Notes: a model not told the origin generated them from the letters alone. A DNA stretch of 64,000 nt from Desmonostoc vinosum HA7617-LM4 (GCA_019359515.1 JAHHHC010000003.1:186001-250000), one strand, 5' to 3'. Positions 26,309 to 35,703 are shown, counted from the first letter of the stretch. Numbers and translations: made by a program.

Positions 26309-27601
26309 ATGAGTCAACCAGAGAGCAACACTTCGCTTGAAACCAAAGCTGGCCCATGGTGGCAGCGTATTCCTCTGACGTTACAAATTGTCATCGCCCT
26401 AGTAGGTGCCATCATTGTCGGAGTTGCATTTGGTGCAGGAAACATCAACCCAGCTAATGCTAGCTTCATCAATAACTTAGCAATTCCTTCTGAATTGGTG
26501 CTGAAGGCTCTACGCGCCCTCTCCACACCTTTAATCTTAATGGCAGTACTGCATACCTTAATGACTACGAATATCCCTGGCACAGCGGGGCGTCGTCTGG
26601 CGGTGCTGCTGATTACTAATACTACAGTAGCTATTATTATTGGACTTTTAGTGGCAAACGTCCTACGTCCGGGCACTTGGCGACCTTTGCAAGCGCCAGA
26701 AGGGACACAAACAACAGGTCAAGGTCTCGATCCTTGGGGACTACTTAAAGATGCTGTTCCAGAAGCTATTTTGAAACCGTTGGTGGATAACAATGTTATC
26801 CAACTGATCGTCATCGCTCTCAGCTTTGGTATAGTCCTACGGGCATTAAAATCAGAACAAATTGCTCAAGGCAAGAGTGGATTCCAACCAATTGAAGATG
26901 TGATCGGAGTTTTGTTTGAGGCAGTAATTCGCATCCTCAACTGGGTAATTGCTTTGGTTCCCTTAGCAGTATTCGGAATCGTTGCCAAAACCGTCGCACT
27001 GCAAGGCTTTGCCCCTTTCCAATCTCTAGCAGCCTTTATCCTGGCAGTGTTGATAGCACTGGCATTGCAAGCTGGCTATTACCTCACGAGAATCAAACTC
27101 GGTTCTTGGGTAAATCCCCTAAAATTTCTATCTGGCACTTCCGATGCCCTTTTAACAGCTTTCTCAACTTCTTCCACAGCGGCGACTATGCCCGTCACTT
27201 TTGAAGTTTTGCAAACAAAAGTTGGTTTAAGGGAATCTTCTGCCTCTTTAGGGGCGTTAGTTGGAGCAAATTTCAATAATGATGGAACTGCGCTTTATGA
27301 AGCGATGTCTGCGTTGTTTATCTCCCAAGTGCTAGGGCAAAATCTGAATCTAGGACAGCAATTAATTGTAGTTCTAACCTCGGTGTTTGCTTCGGTGGGT
27401 GCGGGGACTATTCCCAATGCCGGACTGGTAACGATGACACTGGTATTCACTTCTGTTGGCTTGCCCACACAATATATAGCTTTGCTAGTAACAATAGACT
27501 GGTTTCTAGATCGCTGCCGCACTGCGATTAATGTCATGGGAGACATGACAGTCAGCGCTTTACTTGACGGCAAAAAACCTCGTGCTGTGGACGAGATTTA
27601 A
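26309..27601 (+). CDS. Dicarboxylate/amino acid:cation symporter (DAACS family)
   Basis: 430 residues, about eight membrane helices and two re-entrant loops. Family motifs are present: TAFSTSSTAATMP (serine-rich re-entrant loop) and NNDGTALYEA, where the usual NMDGT motif reads FNNDGT, plus a C-terminal DRCRTAINVMGDMT substrate-binding block. It takes up glutamate, aspartate or C4-dicarboxylates with H+ or Na+ at the plasma membrane. It is divergent from dnaE with 168 bases between them, so both promoters lie there. Confidence 0.92.
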   Translation: MSQPESNTSLETKAGPWWQRIPLTLQIVIALVGAIIVGVAFGAGNINPANASFINNLAIPSELVLKALRALSTPLILMAVLHTLMTTNIPGTAGRRLAVLLITNTTVAIIIGLLVANVLRPGTWRPLQAPEGTQTTGQGLDPWGLLKDAVPEAILKPLVDNNVIQLIVIALSFGIVLRALKSEQIAQGKSGFQPIEDVIGVLFEAVIRILNWVIALVPLAVFGIVAKTVALQGFAPFQSLAAFILAVLIALALQAGYYLTRIKLGSWVNPLKFLSGTSDALLTAFSTSSTAATMPVTFEVLQTKVGLRESSASLGALVGANFNNDGTALYEAMSALFISQVLGQNLNLGQQLIVVLTSVFASVGAGTIPNAGLVTMTLVFTSVGLPTQYIALLVTIDWFLDRCRTAINVMGDMTVSALLDGKKPRAVDEI

Positions 27602-27798
27602 ACAATTAAAATTCGTAGGGTGTGTCAGTTTTCGATTTACCCTCAGCTTACGGCTAAATTATTCGTACTGACGCACCCTACCAACCACTCGTAGAGAAGC
27701 TTTTGCAAGAGACTCTATGAGTTATGCTCACAAAGAACGATGAAAATATTTCTTCCCGACTCCCCACTCCCGACTCCCCACTCCCTATTTTCAAGGTT
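27602..27798. other. Short intergenic region with an inverted repeat
   Basis: Arms GTAGGGTGTGTCAG (27615-27628) and CTGACGCACCCTAC (27668-27681), 13 of 14 pairing. There is no T-run, so it is a REP-like element rather than a clear terminator. CCCACTCCC-type repeats follow at about 27755-27785. Confidence 0.5.
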
Positions 27799-27978
27799 TT
27801 AATGCTGTTGCGGCCCCTTGGCATCGCATTCTTTATACCAGCAGCGTTCTAGAAGTTGAATACGCCAAGTGTAGGCAAAATGATGAGGATTTAGTATCAG
27901 TTTAGTATCACGGCTAAACAGAGGCTGGTTGAGATACTGCCAAATGGGAAATTGAATTTTGGTGTGTTTTGAAGCCAT
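27799..27978 (-). CDS. Small soluble protein, 59 residues, unknown function
   Basis: ATG at 27978 to TAA at 27799. The sequence is rich in aromatic residues and looks like a folded small protein (IQFPIWQYLNQPLFSRDT, HHFAYTWRIQLLERCWYKE). It lies between the symporter gene and the flavodiiron genes, on the strand of the latter and 340 bases downstream of their terminator. No family is recognised; coding is judged from composition. Confidence 0.55.
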   Translation of the reverse strand: MASKHTKIQFPIWQYLNQPLFSRDTKLILNPHHFAYTWRIQLLERCWYKECDAKGPQQH

Positions 27979-28271
27979 AAGAACAATAAGTTAAAAGTAC
28001 TGTGGCAGGAGTTAATATTTTGTATAAAAACTGCCTATACTGATTATTTAGTTAAAGATTAAACTGTCTTTTAATAATTGTCCTGGTGGCAATTGCGTAA
28101 TTGCCTCAATTTATTTATTCAGACCATTTCCGGTAAAATACTGAAATTATCTTCATCAAAGCTTATAGAACAAGGAACAGAGAATTCGCTACCGCTACGC
28201 TAACGTAATTACGTCTAATGTGAATTAGATATTAAAACTTAAATGATTTTGTCGATGCCCTCACCCTAAAT

Positions 28272-28303
28272 AAAAAAACAGGAGCTTTCATAAAGCTCCT
28301 GTT
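28272..28303 (-). terminator. Intrinsic terminator of the flavodiiron operon
   Basis: Perfect 12-bp stem AACAGGAGCTTT/AAAGCTCCTGTT with a 3-base loop, followed on the minus strand by TTTTTTT. It lies 18 bases past the flv1 stop. Confidence 0.92.
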
Positions 28304-28321
28304 ACGCATTAATTCATTAAC

Positions 28322-30034
28322 CTAATAATGAGTACCCGTTTTCCGATGGTTAATAGCAGTCACAGCATCCGGTTTGAGTAATCTACCGTCATCAACGATC
28401 GCATACACGACCCAGTGATCGCCACATTCTATACGTTGGCTAACCGAGCATTCCAGATAGGCTAGAGCATCGTTCAATACGGTACAACCGTTACCTGCAA
28501 CTCCTGTTTTAAAGTTGGCAAATCGGTCTTCTCCTGGGGCAAAAGATTTACGAAAATGTTTCGTGTAGTCTACATGATTGCCTTCGGGTAAGATATTTAA
28601 AGCAAATTTACCGCCCGGATACATCAAAGATTCGATCGCACGATCTTTGGCAATGGCAATAGTCAAACCAGGTGGGTTAAAGGTGGCTTGAGAAACCCAA
28701 GCGCCTAGCATAGCGGTGGATACTTCTCCTTGTTTAGCCGTCAGCACGCAAACGGAACCAACAATCCGACCAACAGCCTGTTCTGTAGGAGTGGCAGCTT
28801 GTTGTGGCATACGCACTTTTTTGGCTTTTTTCAAACCCTGAGCAAAATCTGTGCCGACTTCTTCACAATATTTGAGAGTCACATCGTCGGGTTTAAACTT
28901 GACTTTTAAAGTATCAAAGCCAAAGCGATAACCAGCATCCCGGAGTTTACCTTCAATTAAATCAAATGCTTCGCCACTCCAACCAAAGGAACCAAACACC
29001 CCAGCAAGTTTGCTATTGTCACCAATAGACAGCACAATCCCTAAAGCGGTATGTATGGGGGTGGGTGCATGACCGCCAATTGTGGGAGAACCAATGATGA
29101 AAGCATCCGATTGTTCAACGTTGGTGCGAATTTCATCGGGGGTGGCAAATTCGCAGTTAATTGATTTGACAGCAACTCCCCCTTTGGTCAGCCCCAAAGC
29201 CATCGCCTGTGCTAAAGTTGCCGTGTTTCCATAAGCGGAGGCATAAAGTAGGGCAACAGATATCTCTCGGTCTCTTTGAGAACGACTCCATTCTCCATAA
29301 GATTTGGTCAGTTCCATTAGGCTAGAACGCACCAATGGCCCATGACCCACAGCATACATTCTCACCTGCAAATCGGAGATTTTCTCTAATGCTGCTTCCA
29401 CATGCGGTGCATTTGGAGCCATTAAGCAATTGTAGTAGTAACGCTGGTCTTCTTTGAATGACTCCCAGTTGTCATCAAACGCTTCATCACCACAGATATG
29501 CACGCCAAATAATTTATCTGTGTAGAGAATTTGGGTTTGGCGATCGTAGGTACAAAGTGCTTCTGGCCAACGGGGGCTGGGAGTTGGTACGAATCTCAAA
29601 ACATGATCCTTACCTAAATCGAGATTTTCTTTCCCACGCATCACCAAAATATTTAATGTGTCATCGGGGAAAGCTGCACGCAAGTTAGCCGCACTCAGAA
29701 CAGAACAGACAAAGGTTAGCTGTGGCGCTAATTCCAACATTGCCTTGAGAGTTGCCACACGGTTAGGACTAAAATGTCCCAAGATGACATAATCTAACTT
29801 TTTCAAGTTGATGGTCTGTTGTAATGCTTCTAGATAAATTGCTGTGAAAGTTTCAGCAGGTGGGTCAATCACAGCGGTCTTATCACCTTCAATTAAATAG
29901 CAATTCGAGGTAGTACCTCTTTCTAGTGCGTATTCAATCTCAAACCGCAGACGTGACCAACTACGCGCCCTAAGAACTTTAGTATTTGTAGCAATCGAGA
30001 GAACTTGTACGTCACGAGGTTTGGAATCGCTCAT
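28322..30034 (-). CDS. flv1B: Flavodiiron protein, Flv1 type (likely Flv1B)
   Basis: 570 residues from the ATG at 30034; the longer frame to 30265 adds only translated repeat. Order: metallo-beta-lactamase-like domain, flavodoxin-like domain (about 255-405) and C-terminal flavin reductase domain (from about 425), the typical cyanobacterial three-domain form. The diiron ligands are largely replaced: the H-x-E-x-D-H motif reads HFSPNR, the NLHWPD His is Arg, and CDAF reads DKLF. This is typical of Flv1/Flv2 partners, which act with Flv3/Flv4 in reducing O2 to water. It follows flv3 directly. Confidence 0.88.
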   Translation of the reverse strand: MSDSKPRDVQVLSIATNTKVLRARSWSRLRFEIEYALERGTTSNCYLIEGDKTAVIDPPAETFTAIYLEALQQTINLKKLDYVILGHFSPNRVATLKAMLELAPQLTFVCSVLSAANLRAAFPDDTLNILVMRGKENLDLGKDHVLRFVPTPSPRWPEALCTYDRQTQILYTDKLFGVHICGDEAFDDNWESFKEDQRYYYNCLMAPNAPHVEAALEKISDLQVRMYAVGHGPLVRSSLMELTKSYGEWSRSQRDREISVALLYASAYGNTATLAQAMALGLTKGGVAVKSINCEFATPDEIRTNVEQSDAFIIGSPTIGGHAPTPIHTALGIVLSIGDNSKLAGVFGSFGWSGEAFDLIEGKLRDAGYRFGFDTLKVKFKPDDVTLKYCEEVGTDFAQGLKKAKKVRMPQQAATPTEQAVGRIVGSVCVLTAKQGEVSTAMLGAWVSQATFNPPGLTIAIAKDRAIESLMYPGGKFALNILPEGNHVDYTKHFRKSFAPGEDRFANFKTGVAGNGCTVLNDALAYLECSVSQRIECGDHWVVYAIVDDGRLLKPDAVTAINHRKTGTHY

Positions 30035-30139
30035 AGATTTTGGGTGATGTGGGGAGAAAAAATGCAAAAACCGGGTAGATTTTGCCCAGTTTTGAGTGTT
30101 TTCAATGAAGCGTGTCAGGAAGTTTGGTAATCTCATCGG

Positions 30140-30292
30140 CAGTGAGGTGCTGGCGGGGGGATGAGGGGGATGGGGGGGACGAGGGAGATGAGGGAGACAC
30201 GGGGACGCGGGGACGCGGGGACGCGGAGAATAACCAATGACAAATGACAATTCCCAATCCCCCACTCCCCACTCCCCACTCCCTACTCCCCA
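30140..30292. repeat. Dispersed repeats between flv3 and flv1
   Basis: Contains GAGGGAGATGAGGGAGACACGG, three GGGGACGC units, AACCAATGACAAATGAC and CCCACTCCCCACTCCC tracts. It separates the two flavodiiron genes and gives flv1 an apparent but unlikely extended N-terminus. Confidence 0.7.
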
Positions 30293-32011
30293 TTAGTAAT
30301 AATTACCCACTTTGCGATGGCGAACTGCTGTCAGTCCATCGGGTTTGGAAACACGACCTTCTTGGACTGTGCAATATACAATCCAGTGGTCGCTACACTC
30401 CATGCTGCTTTGCACTTCACATTCCATGTATGCTAAAGCGTCTGTTAATATTGGCGACCCGTTTTTGGCGGTTTGGGTTTTGACTCCGGCGAATCGGTCA
30501 GCACCGGGAAGCAAGCGCTTGAGGAAGTGCTTTTTGAGTTCTTGATAGTTTCCTTCTTCGAGGACGTTGAGGACGAAGCGATCGCCTACTTGCATTAAGG
30601 AATCGATGGCGCGGTCTTTAGCTACGGCGATGGTCAATCCTAATGGTTGTAAACTCGCTTGTGATACCCAAGAGGCTAGCATGGCACTGCTGACATCACC
30701 TTTTTTGGTGGTAATGATGTAGAGTCCGCTGCTAATCCGACCGAGGGCTTTTTCCATGTTGACGTCGAGGGACTTGAGTTGCTTGATGTTGCGATCGCGC
30801 ATCAACAATTGTCCCAAGTCTGTACCCGCTTCTGCACACATCTGATATGTGGATGCAGTAGGAGCTTCTTTAATCCGAATCGCTGGAAAGGCTTCTTTGA
30901 CACCCGAATCGATAAACTTTCGCCGCAGTGTATCAACTGGCTCGTCATCGCCTCCGTAGCATTCAAATAGTCCCACTACTTGTTTGTTGTTAGCTACAGC
31001 TAGGAGCGAACTGATACCAGCCTGAGCAGCAACGGCGGTAGATGGTGGCATTCCAATAATGATGCCAGCTGCTCTACCGGCTAGTTCTTGAATTTCTTGA
31101 CTTTCAGCAGAGCTTAAGTCAATCATTTCTACGCCAACACCAGTTTTCTGTATTCCCTCAGCAATTGCATGACTGAGGCGATCGCTATGACCATAATTTG
31201 AGACGTAAAATAAGCCAACTGTGGTCTCTGCTTTGGCTTGTCTTTGACTCCAAGTTTCATAGCACCCAGTTAGCACGTCTAAATGATGATGTAGTAGAGG
31301 CCCATGACCGTTGGCAATGATGTTAATCTTGCCGAGTTCGCTCATCCGCTTCATGGCGTTTATGAGCGAACGAGCATTGGGGCCCATCAAACAATCGTAG
31401 TAAAATCTAAAGTCTGCTTCAATTGCTTCTAAATCTTCGTCAAAGGTGCGATCGTCACAGAAGTGCATCCCAAAAGCATCACAGGTAAAGATGGTTTGGG
31501 TTTTGCGGTCATAACTGAAGATTGTATCTGGCCAATGCAAGTTAGGCGCACTCACGAATTCGATTTCGTGTCCTTTGCCAATATCGATGCGATCGCCACT
31601 TTTAACAATTCGCTTGGAAAATGGATCGTGTACCAAGCCTTCTAAAAATTGCAGTGCTATTTTTGAAGCTAAAACTGTGGCTCTCGGCGCTAATTGCAGA
31701 ACATCTTCTACTAAGCCACTATGGTCTGGTTCTGTGTGGCTGACGATAATGTAATCAATAGTCTTGGGATTGACAAGACCTTTAAGAGTGTCTAAATACA
31801 ACTGCCGAAACTTCTGGTGAGAAGTATCAACTAAAACTGTCTGCTCACCCCTAATTAAATAGGAATTGTAAGTTGTACCGTTTTGCAGTCCGAATTCGAT
31901 ATCGAAGCGATCGCGATCCCAATCAAGAGAGCGAATCGCCGTTGTATCAGGGGCAATTTCTACAGTTTGTATAGTTAGCCGACGTTGAACGTTTTCTGCG
32001 ATCGCTACCAT
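30293..32011 (-). CDS. flv3B: Flavodiiron protein, Flv3 type (likely Flv3B)
   Basis: 572 residues from the ATG at 32011. Same three-domain layout as its neighbour, but with a full diiron site: HTEPDH (H-x-E-x-D-H), NLHWPD, TCDAFGMH and NGHGP. It reduces O2 to water with NAD(P)H-derived electrons. In Anabaena PCC 7120 the adjacent flv1B-flv3B pair is heterocyst-specific and protects nitrogenase, while flv2 and flv4 are separated by another gene. The direct adjacency here favours the B pair over Flv4. No nitrogen-control site was identified upstream. Confidence 0.85.
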   Translation of the reverse strand: MVAIAENVQRRLTIQTVEIAPDTTAIRSLDWDRDRFDIEFGLQNGTTYNSYLIRGEQTVLVDTSHQKFRQLYLDTLKGLVNPKTIDYIIVSHTEPDHSGLVEDVLQLAPRATVLASKIALQFLEGLVHDPFSKRIVKSGDRIDIGKGHEIEFVSAPNLHWPDTIFSYDRKTQTIFTCDAFGMHFCDDRTFDEDLEAIEADFRFYYDCLMGPNARSLINAMKRMSELGKINIIANGHGPLLHHHLDVLTGCYETWSQRQAKAETTVGLFYVSNYGHSDRLSHAIAEGIQKTGVGVEMIDLSSAESQEIQELAGRAAGIIIGMPPSTAVAAQAGISSLLAVANNKQVVGLFECYGGDDEPVDTLRRKFIDSGVKEAFPAIRIKEAPTASTYQMCAEAGTDLGQLLMRDRNIKQLKSLDVNMEKALGRISSGLYIITTKKGDVSSAMLASWVSQASLQPLGLTIAVAKDRAIDSLMQVGDRFVLNVLEEGNYQELKKHFLKRLLPGADRFAGVKTQTAKNGSPILTDALAYMECEVQSSMECSDHWIVYCTVQEGRVSKPDGLTAVRHRKVGNYY

Positions 32012-33005
32012 TATTCGTCTCCGAGCGCAAATCATTAATATTTTCTTCTGTTACCATTGTCCCTATAAATTTTTTTTTAAGTTGTAGTCAAAACTATTTT
32101 TTGCAAAATTAAACTTGTATCAATTGTTTCTATTTATTAGCGGTATTTTTAACTCCAAAAATCTACTAAATATGATTTTAGTTAAGATATATACTGGGTC
32201 TTAATGTTTCTTAATTATTAGTATTATTTCCTATTTTAAAACTATCATATAGCGATCCTAAATGAGTTAGGAACAAATTAGATCCCCAACTTCTTCAAGA
32301 AGTCGGGGATCTAATTCTGTCGATATTTGTAAATCAAAGTAGAATAAATTTTTCTCTTTCAAGAGATAAAACATCAAGTATGCTGTTATTAACTTTTCGC
32401 TGAATTTAAACAAAATTTACTTTTGTTTGAGCTAACTTTCTAATCATTTAAATTGTAAAATTCGTGTAAAGTAGAAACAACAGTGTTTACGCGGAGATAA
32501 ACAAAGCAAATTTAGCAAAACAAGTTTAAGAAAAAGAATTGAGCTTCTAATTAATTGTTTGCCCATCCAAGTGTGAATTTACGTAAATTGACTTTTTAAA
32601 GTTTCGATAAAATACCAGTAAAAATACTAATAACCAATTAGAATTAATGCTACTCTCTTTTTATACGGAACTTGAGCATTAATTAAGGCAGCGGCAACCA
32701 ATGACGATTGTTACAGCTACGAGCTTCAACTCTGGCTGTTCGATAAAGCCAACATACGGATCAAAGCTACTGCTTTTATTTGCTTCAACGTTTTACGTTA
32801 ATTTCTCACGGATGATAAATTACGAACTTCGACAAGTGTTCTTCAAGCCAATACTTTATCGCATCAAATCATTCAACATAGACTTCGGCTCCCTTAATTC
32901 TTGTGTTCAGGCATACAGTGTGTTATTTAATACGTTGCGAAGTAAGTATAGAGGCGTGAATAGACATAAAAATATCAACAATTGCCGGGTGAAAGAATAT
33001 CGCTT
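32012..33005. other. Long AT-rich intergenic region with one REP-like hairpin
   Basis: Includes the flv3 promoter side. At 32280-32312 arms AGATCCCCAACTTCTT and AAGAAGTCGGGGATCT pair over 15 of 16 bases. A 106-residue frame near 32701-33021 has no coding character. No RNA gene was recognised. Confidence 0.5.
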
Positions 33006-33464
33006 ATGGGATGCCGACTGAGAATTTTTCTAACAGAAGAGGAAAAGCATACTTTAGAAGAATTGAGAAGAGCTAAGGATGTACCTCAACGTACTAAAGA
33101 TCGCGCTCAAGTTTTGCTACTAAATGCTCGTGGCTTAAAAAACGAGCAAATTGCTCAAGGCTTGAATTGGGCGATTTCAACAGTACGTCAGACTCTACAT
33201 CGCTGGGAAAAGATGGGTTTAGTAGGACTGTGGGATGCTCCTGGGCGGGGAGGAAAACCTCGATATTCAGAATCAGATTTGATTTATCTGGAAAATTGCT
33301 TAACTCAAGAGTCACAGACTTACAACTCTAAGCAACTAGCAAAAAAATTAGCATCTGAGCGTCAAGTTTACTTGAGTCCCGACCGATTACGACGGGTACT
33401 GAAAAAAAGGGGTAGGAGGTTTGGAAACGCACATCCCCAACCTCAGCAACAGAGTATTGGCTAA
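33006..33464 (+). pseudogene. Truncated IS630-family transposase (N-terminal HTH part)
   Basis: 152 residues from the ATG at 33006. The sequence MGCRLRIFLTEEE...VPQRTKDRAQVLLLNARG, then HTH and WDAPGRGGKPR, is the N-terminal DNA-binding part typical of cyanobacterial IS630 transposases. After RRVLKKRGRR the frame shifts away from the expected WKRT continuation (visible in another frame at about 33425). The DDE catalytic domain is missing, so it cannot transpose itself. It lies beside the 167-bp MITE-like repeat. Confidence 0.8.
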
Positions 33465-34018
33465 CTGCAAAGTATTAATTTCTCTGATTTTATAGCAGTT
33501 TTCAATTGAATGAAGTACAGGTTATTGTAGGAGCAATTAATTGTTTCTACGAACCACCTCATTCAAATAAAAAGTGCAATATCCAAAGAGAATTTGTACG
33601 AAAATAATAGTCTATGTCATTAATTATGATGGCTTGCTAGATTTCCGACTTTTTCCAAAAGTCGGGGTTCTGACCACAGCTAAACACTTAGAACGAATGA
33701 CCTAGACTACTATTGGTTCATCACATTAATTAAGTTCGTAGTCAGGACTTTAGTCCTTGTTTTAAGCACAAAGCGTGCTTAAAACAAACCATACACAAGA
33801 GACTTCTTGCAAAAATACTTGAACCGTCAGAGACTCAAGTCTCTGCCTAATAGCAAAAGTCCGTTGAAACGGACTAAAAATACTGTTATTAGTCGGTTGA
33901 AACCGACTTGAGTTATCAGCCAGAAAATTTATTTTCTGGCGAGTATCCGACTTTTGCAAGAGGTCTAATTAATGGGACAGACTACTACTCAAAATAGTCG
34001 TTGACTCAATTTGCTCAT
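33465..34018. other. Repeat-rich intergenic region upstream of ssrA terminator
   Basis: Contains a CCGACTTTTTCCAAAAGTCGG hairpin region near 33644-33666, the AGGACTTTAGTCCT palindrome near 33745 (also at 44271), a TTTTAAGCACAAAGCGTGCTTAAAA hairpin near 33760-33785, and the 167-bp MITE-like element. No gene. Confidence 0.6.
33800..33966 (+). mobile_element. MITE-like element, 167 bp, copy A
   Basis: Ends AGACTTCTTGCAAAA and TTTTGCAAGAGGTCT form terminal inverted repeats (one mismatch). Inside are small hairpins (CAGAGACTCAAGTCTCTG, GTCCGTTGAAACGGAC, GTCGGTTGAAACCGAC, CCAGAAAATTTATTTTCTGG). A second copy of equal length lies inverted at 50689-50855 and differs, by eye, at one base. It has no coding capacity. 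Confidence 0.85.
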
Positions 34019-34060
34019 AAAACAAAATCCATCTTACACATGAAAGTGTAGATGGATTTT
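34019..34060 (-). terminator. Intrinsic terminator of ssrA
   Basis: Stem AAAATCCATCT (34024-34034) with AGATGGATTTT (34050-34060), plus an inner ACAC/GTGT stem. On the minus strand it is followed by TTTTGTTTTA. Confidence 0.85.
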
Positions 34061-34072
34061 ATTAGTTTGAAG

Positions 34073-34458
34073 TGGATCCGAGCAGAGTCGAACTGCTGTC
34101 CAAATTGGGTATTGACTCTCCGCTCATTCACAGGTTTAGCCTATCTGACCCTCAAGGCGGGAATCGTTCATTATCCCGAACGTAGGATGCTCTGATTAAA
34201 TCTTAGCTAGCAAGCCAACCAGAGAACACTTGCTAGAGCGTCCGTTGGGGTTGGTCTCTAGCCCTTAACGGAGTCAGACCAGAGACGCTCGAACCTGAAA
34301 GAGGCTATTAGGCAGCTACTAGAGCGTCCTTACGAGCAAATTTTACGATGTTATTCGCATTTACTTTTTTTTTGAGCCTTTGATTTGCGAGAGACGACTC
34401 ACTCTCGACCTGAATCACAGAGCAGCGTTCGCCAACCTGTCGAAACCGTTACGGACCC
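34073..34458 (-). ncRNA. ssrA: Transfer-messenger RNA (tmRNA)
   Basis: 386 bases before CCA addition. The 5' end GGGTCCGTAACGGTTTCGAC and 3' end CGGATCCA form a full 7-bp acceptor stem (GGGTCCG with CGGATCC), and GGTTTCGAC and the T-arm TTCGACTC are typical. The tag frame encodes (A)ANNIVKFARKDALVAA-type peptide ANNIVKFARKDALVAA, then TAATAG. It rescues stalled ribosomes and tags the peptides for proteolysis. It is the one-piece form. The 3' CCA is not encoded. Confidence 0.97.
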
Positions 34459-34554
34459 ATGTGATTTATATTGTTTATTATAATTCGCTGTGGGAAAAAT
34501 GTGTTACAAAATGACAAAGAAATATCCAACCCACATTCTACATTATTAACTGTC

Positions 34555-34713
34555 ATGAGCCAGACTAAAAGCGGCGATCGCTGGACAATTCAAGATGTGG
34601 CAGCTTTACCCGATAACGAGTGGATTCGTTATGAGATATTATTTGCGGTGCGATCGCCCTTGCTGCCTAACTTTGCTTGTGAAGTAGCGCGTCTTTTTAT
34701 GTCACGAAGTTAA
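34555..34713 (+). pseudogene. Fragment of a Uma2-family (DUF820) nuclease gene
   Basis: From the ATG at 34555 the sequence SGDRWTIQDVAALPDNEWIRYEI matches the N-terminal start of cyanobacterial Uma2/DUF820 PD-(D/E)XK proteins, which normally continue as IDGELFVT. Here it is cut and continues in repeat-like sequence with a HIP1 site. The nuclease core is absent. Confidence 0.65.
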
Positions 34714-34732
34714 GATCAGAGGTGATGCAAGC

Positions 34733-35236
34733 TTAATCTAACATTTTCCGAATGTCCTTCAACATTAAAAATAGATGTAAAGGGTCGGTTGAACTAGGTT
34801 CAAAATCAAAGTTTTCATACCATGCTCGTGCTTGCTCATCTTTGGCATGAACCAGCAAAGCACGAATTCCCAAAATATCTGCGGCTGTGTTTACACGTTT
34901 GAGACAATCCTTTAATAAACCACTACCTATTCTCTGACCTTGAAAATCTCTGCTGACTGCTAACCGCGCTAAAAGAGCTACAGGTACAGGATATTTTGGC
35001 AATCCTTTAATAATTCGAGGGGGCGCATCTTGATGAATTACAGAGGCTACAGTGAGAGTGTAGTAACCAATTACATTATTATCTACACAAGCTACATAAG
35101 TTTTTGAACTATCAGATTGTTGATTTTGTAAAGCGTAATTAATTAAAAAATTATTTAAAGCAGATTTTCCACAATCAAAATCTTGAATATTATGGTCAGC
35201 CGATAGTTTCTCAATATATAAATTATTCAACGGCAA
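34733..35236 (-). CDS. GNAT-family acetyltransferase toxin (TacT/AtaT type)
   Basis: 167 residues from a TTG start directly after the antitoxin stop. The N-terminus has LSADHNIQDFDCGKSALNNFL, then the acetyl-CoA loop ARLAVSRDFQGQRIGSGLL (Q/R-x-x-G-x-G/A type) and a catalytic Tyr region ARAWYENFDFEPSS. This is the pattern of toxins that acetylate aminoacyl-tRNA and halt translation. It forms a two-gene operon with the DUF1778 antitoxin at 35237-35515. The target tRNA is not predictable here. Confidence 0.9.
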   Translation of the reverse strand: MPLNNLYIEKLSADHNIQDFDCGKSALNNFLINYALQNQQSDSSKTYVACVDNNVIGYYTLTVASVIHQDAPPRIIKGLPKYPVPVALLARLAVSRDFQGQRIGSGLLKDCLKRVNTAADILGIRALLVHAKDEQARAWYENFDFEPSSTDPLHLFLMLKDIRKMLD

Positions 35237-35515
35237 TTACTCAAATATGCTAGGCTCAGTTAATAAATGACGCAAACGAGGTTTTTCTGTTGTGGGAGCA
35301 TTAAGGGCATTTTGAAAAGCTTGCCATTGCTCATCGTCTAAAGCAAAGACTTTACGATTTGTCAAAGCATTTTGAGCAGCAATTAAACCATGTTCTAACA
35401 AAAATTCACTCACGTTTTTATGGCTTGCAGCCGCAGCTTGCTGTAATAGTTTTTTGACAGTGGAACTTGTGCGAATGTCAATCCGTTCAGTTCTAGACTC
35501 TGATGAGTGACTCAT
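35237..35515 (-). CDS. DUF1778 antitoxin (TacA/AtaR type)
   Basis: 92 residues. The N-terminal ribbon-helix-helix (RTERIDIRTSSTVKKLLQQAAAASHKNVSEFLLEHGL) binds DNA and autoregulates; the C-terminal tail (ALDDEQWQAFQNALNAP...RLRHLLTEP) is the usual toxin-wrapping peptide. Its stop abuts the toxin start, so the pair is translationally coupled. It is divergent from yefM-yoeB, with about 200 bases between. Confidence 0.9.
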   Translation of the reverse strand: MSHSSESRTERIDIRTSSTVKKLLQQAAAASHKNVSEFLLEHGLIAAQNALTNRKVFALDDEQWQAFQNALNAPTTEKPRLRHLLTEPSIFE

Positions 35516-35656
35516 AACTTAAATGTAAATAGATTTTACTCTCACTACTTAAGCTAGCATACACACATTGTCCTGACAAAAAAATGAAGTAATTGCTGGA
35601 AGTAGCTTACGCAGATAGTTTTGCGTCAAGATTATTGATTTCGTAGTTGCTTGGAA

Positions 35657-35703
35657 TTGCCGAATATATTTTGGATTGCTATACTTGTACAGTAAATTGT
35701 ACA
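35657..35703 (+). promoter_or_regulatory. yefM-yoeB promoter and YefM operator
   Basis: A -35-like TTGCCG (35657-35662), a 17-base gap and a -10-like TATACT (35680-35685) are followed by two TGTACA hexamers at 35686-35691 and 35698-35703, whose centres are 12 bp apart. TGTACA repeats at that spacing are the known core of the E. coli YefM operator. Binding here would block the promoter. Confidence 0.65.

Noticed and set aside
28322-32011. Flv2/Flv4 operon
   Set aside because: That operon normally has a small membrane protein gene between the two flv genes; here only repeats separate them. Not fully excluded without phylogeny.
32701-33021. 106-residue frame before the IS630 remnant
   Set aside because: Composition is not protein-like and it overlaps the start of the transposase remnant.
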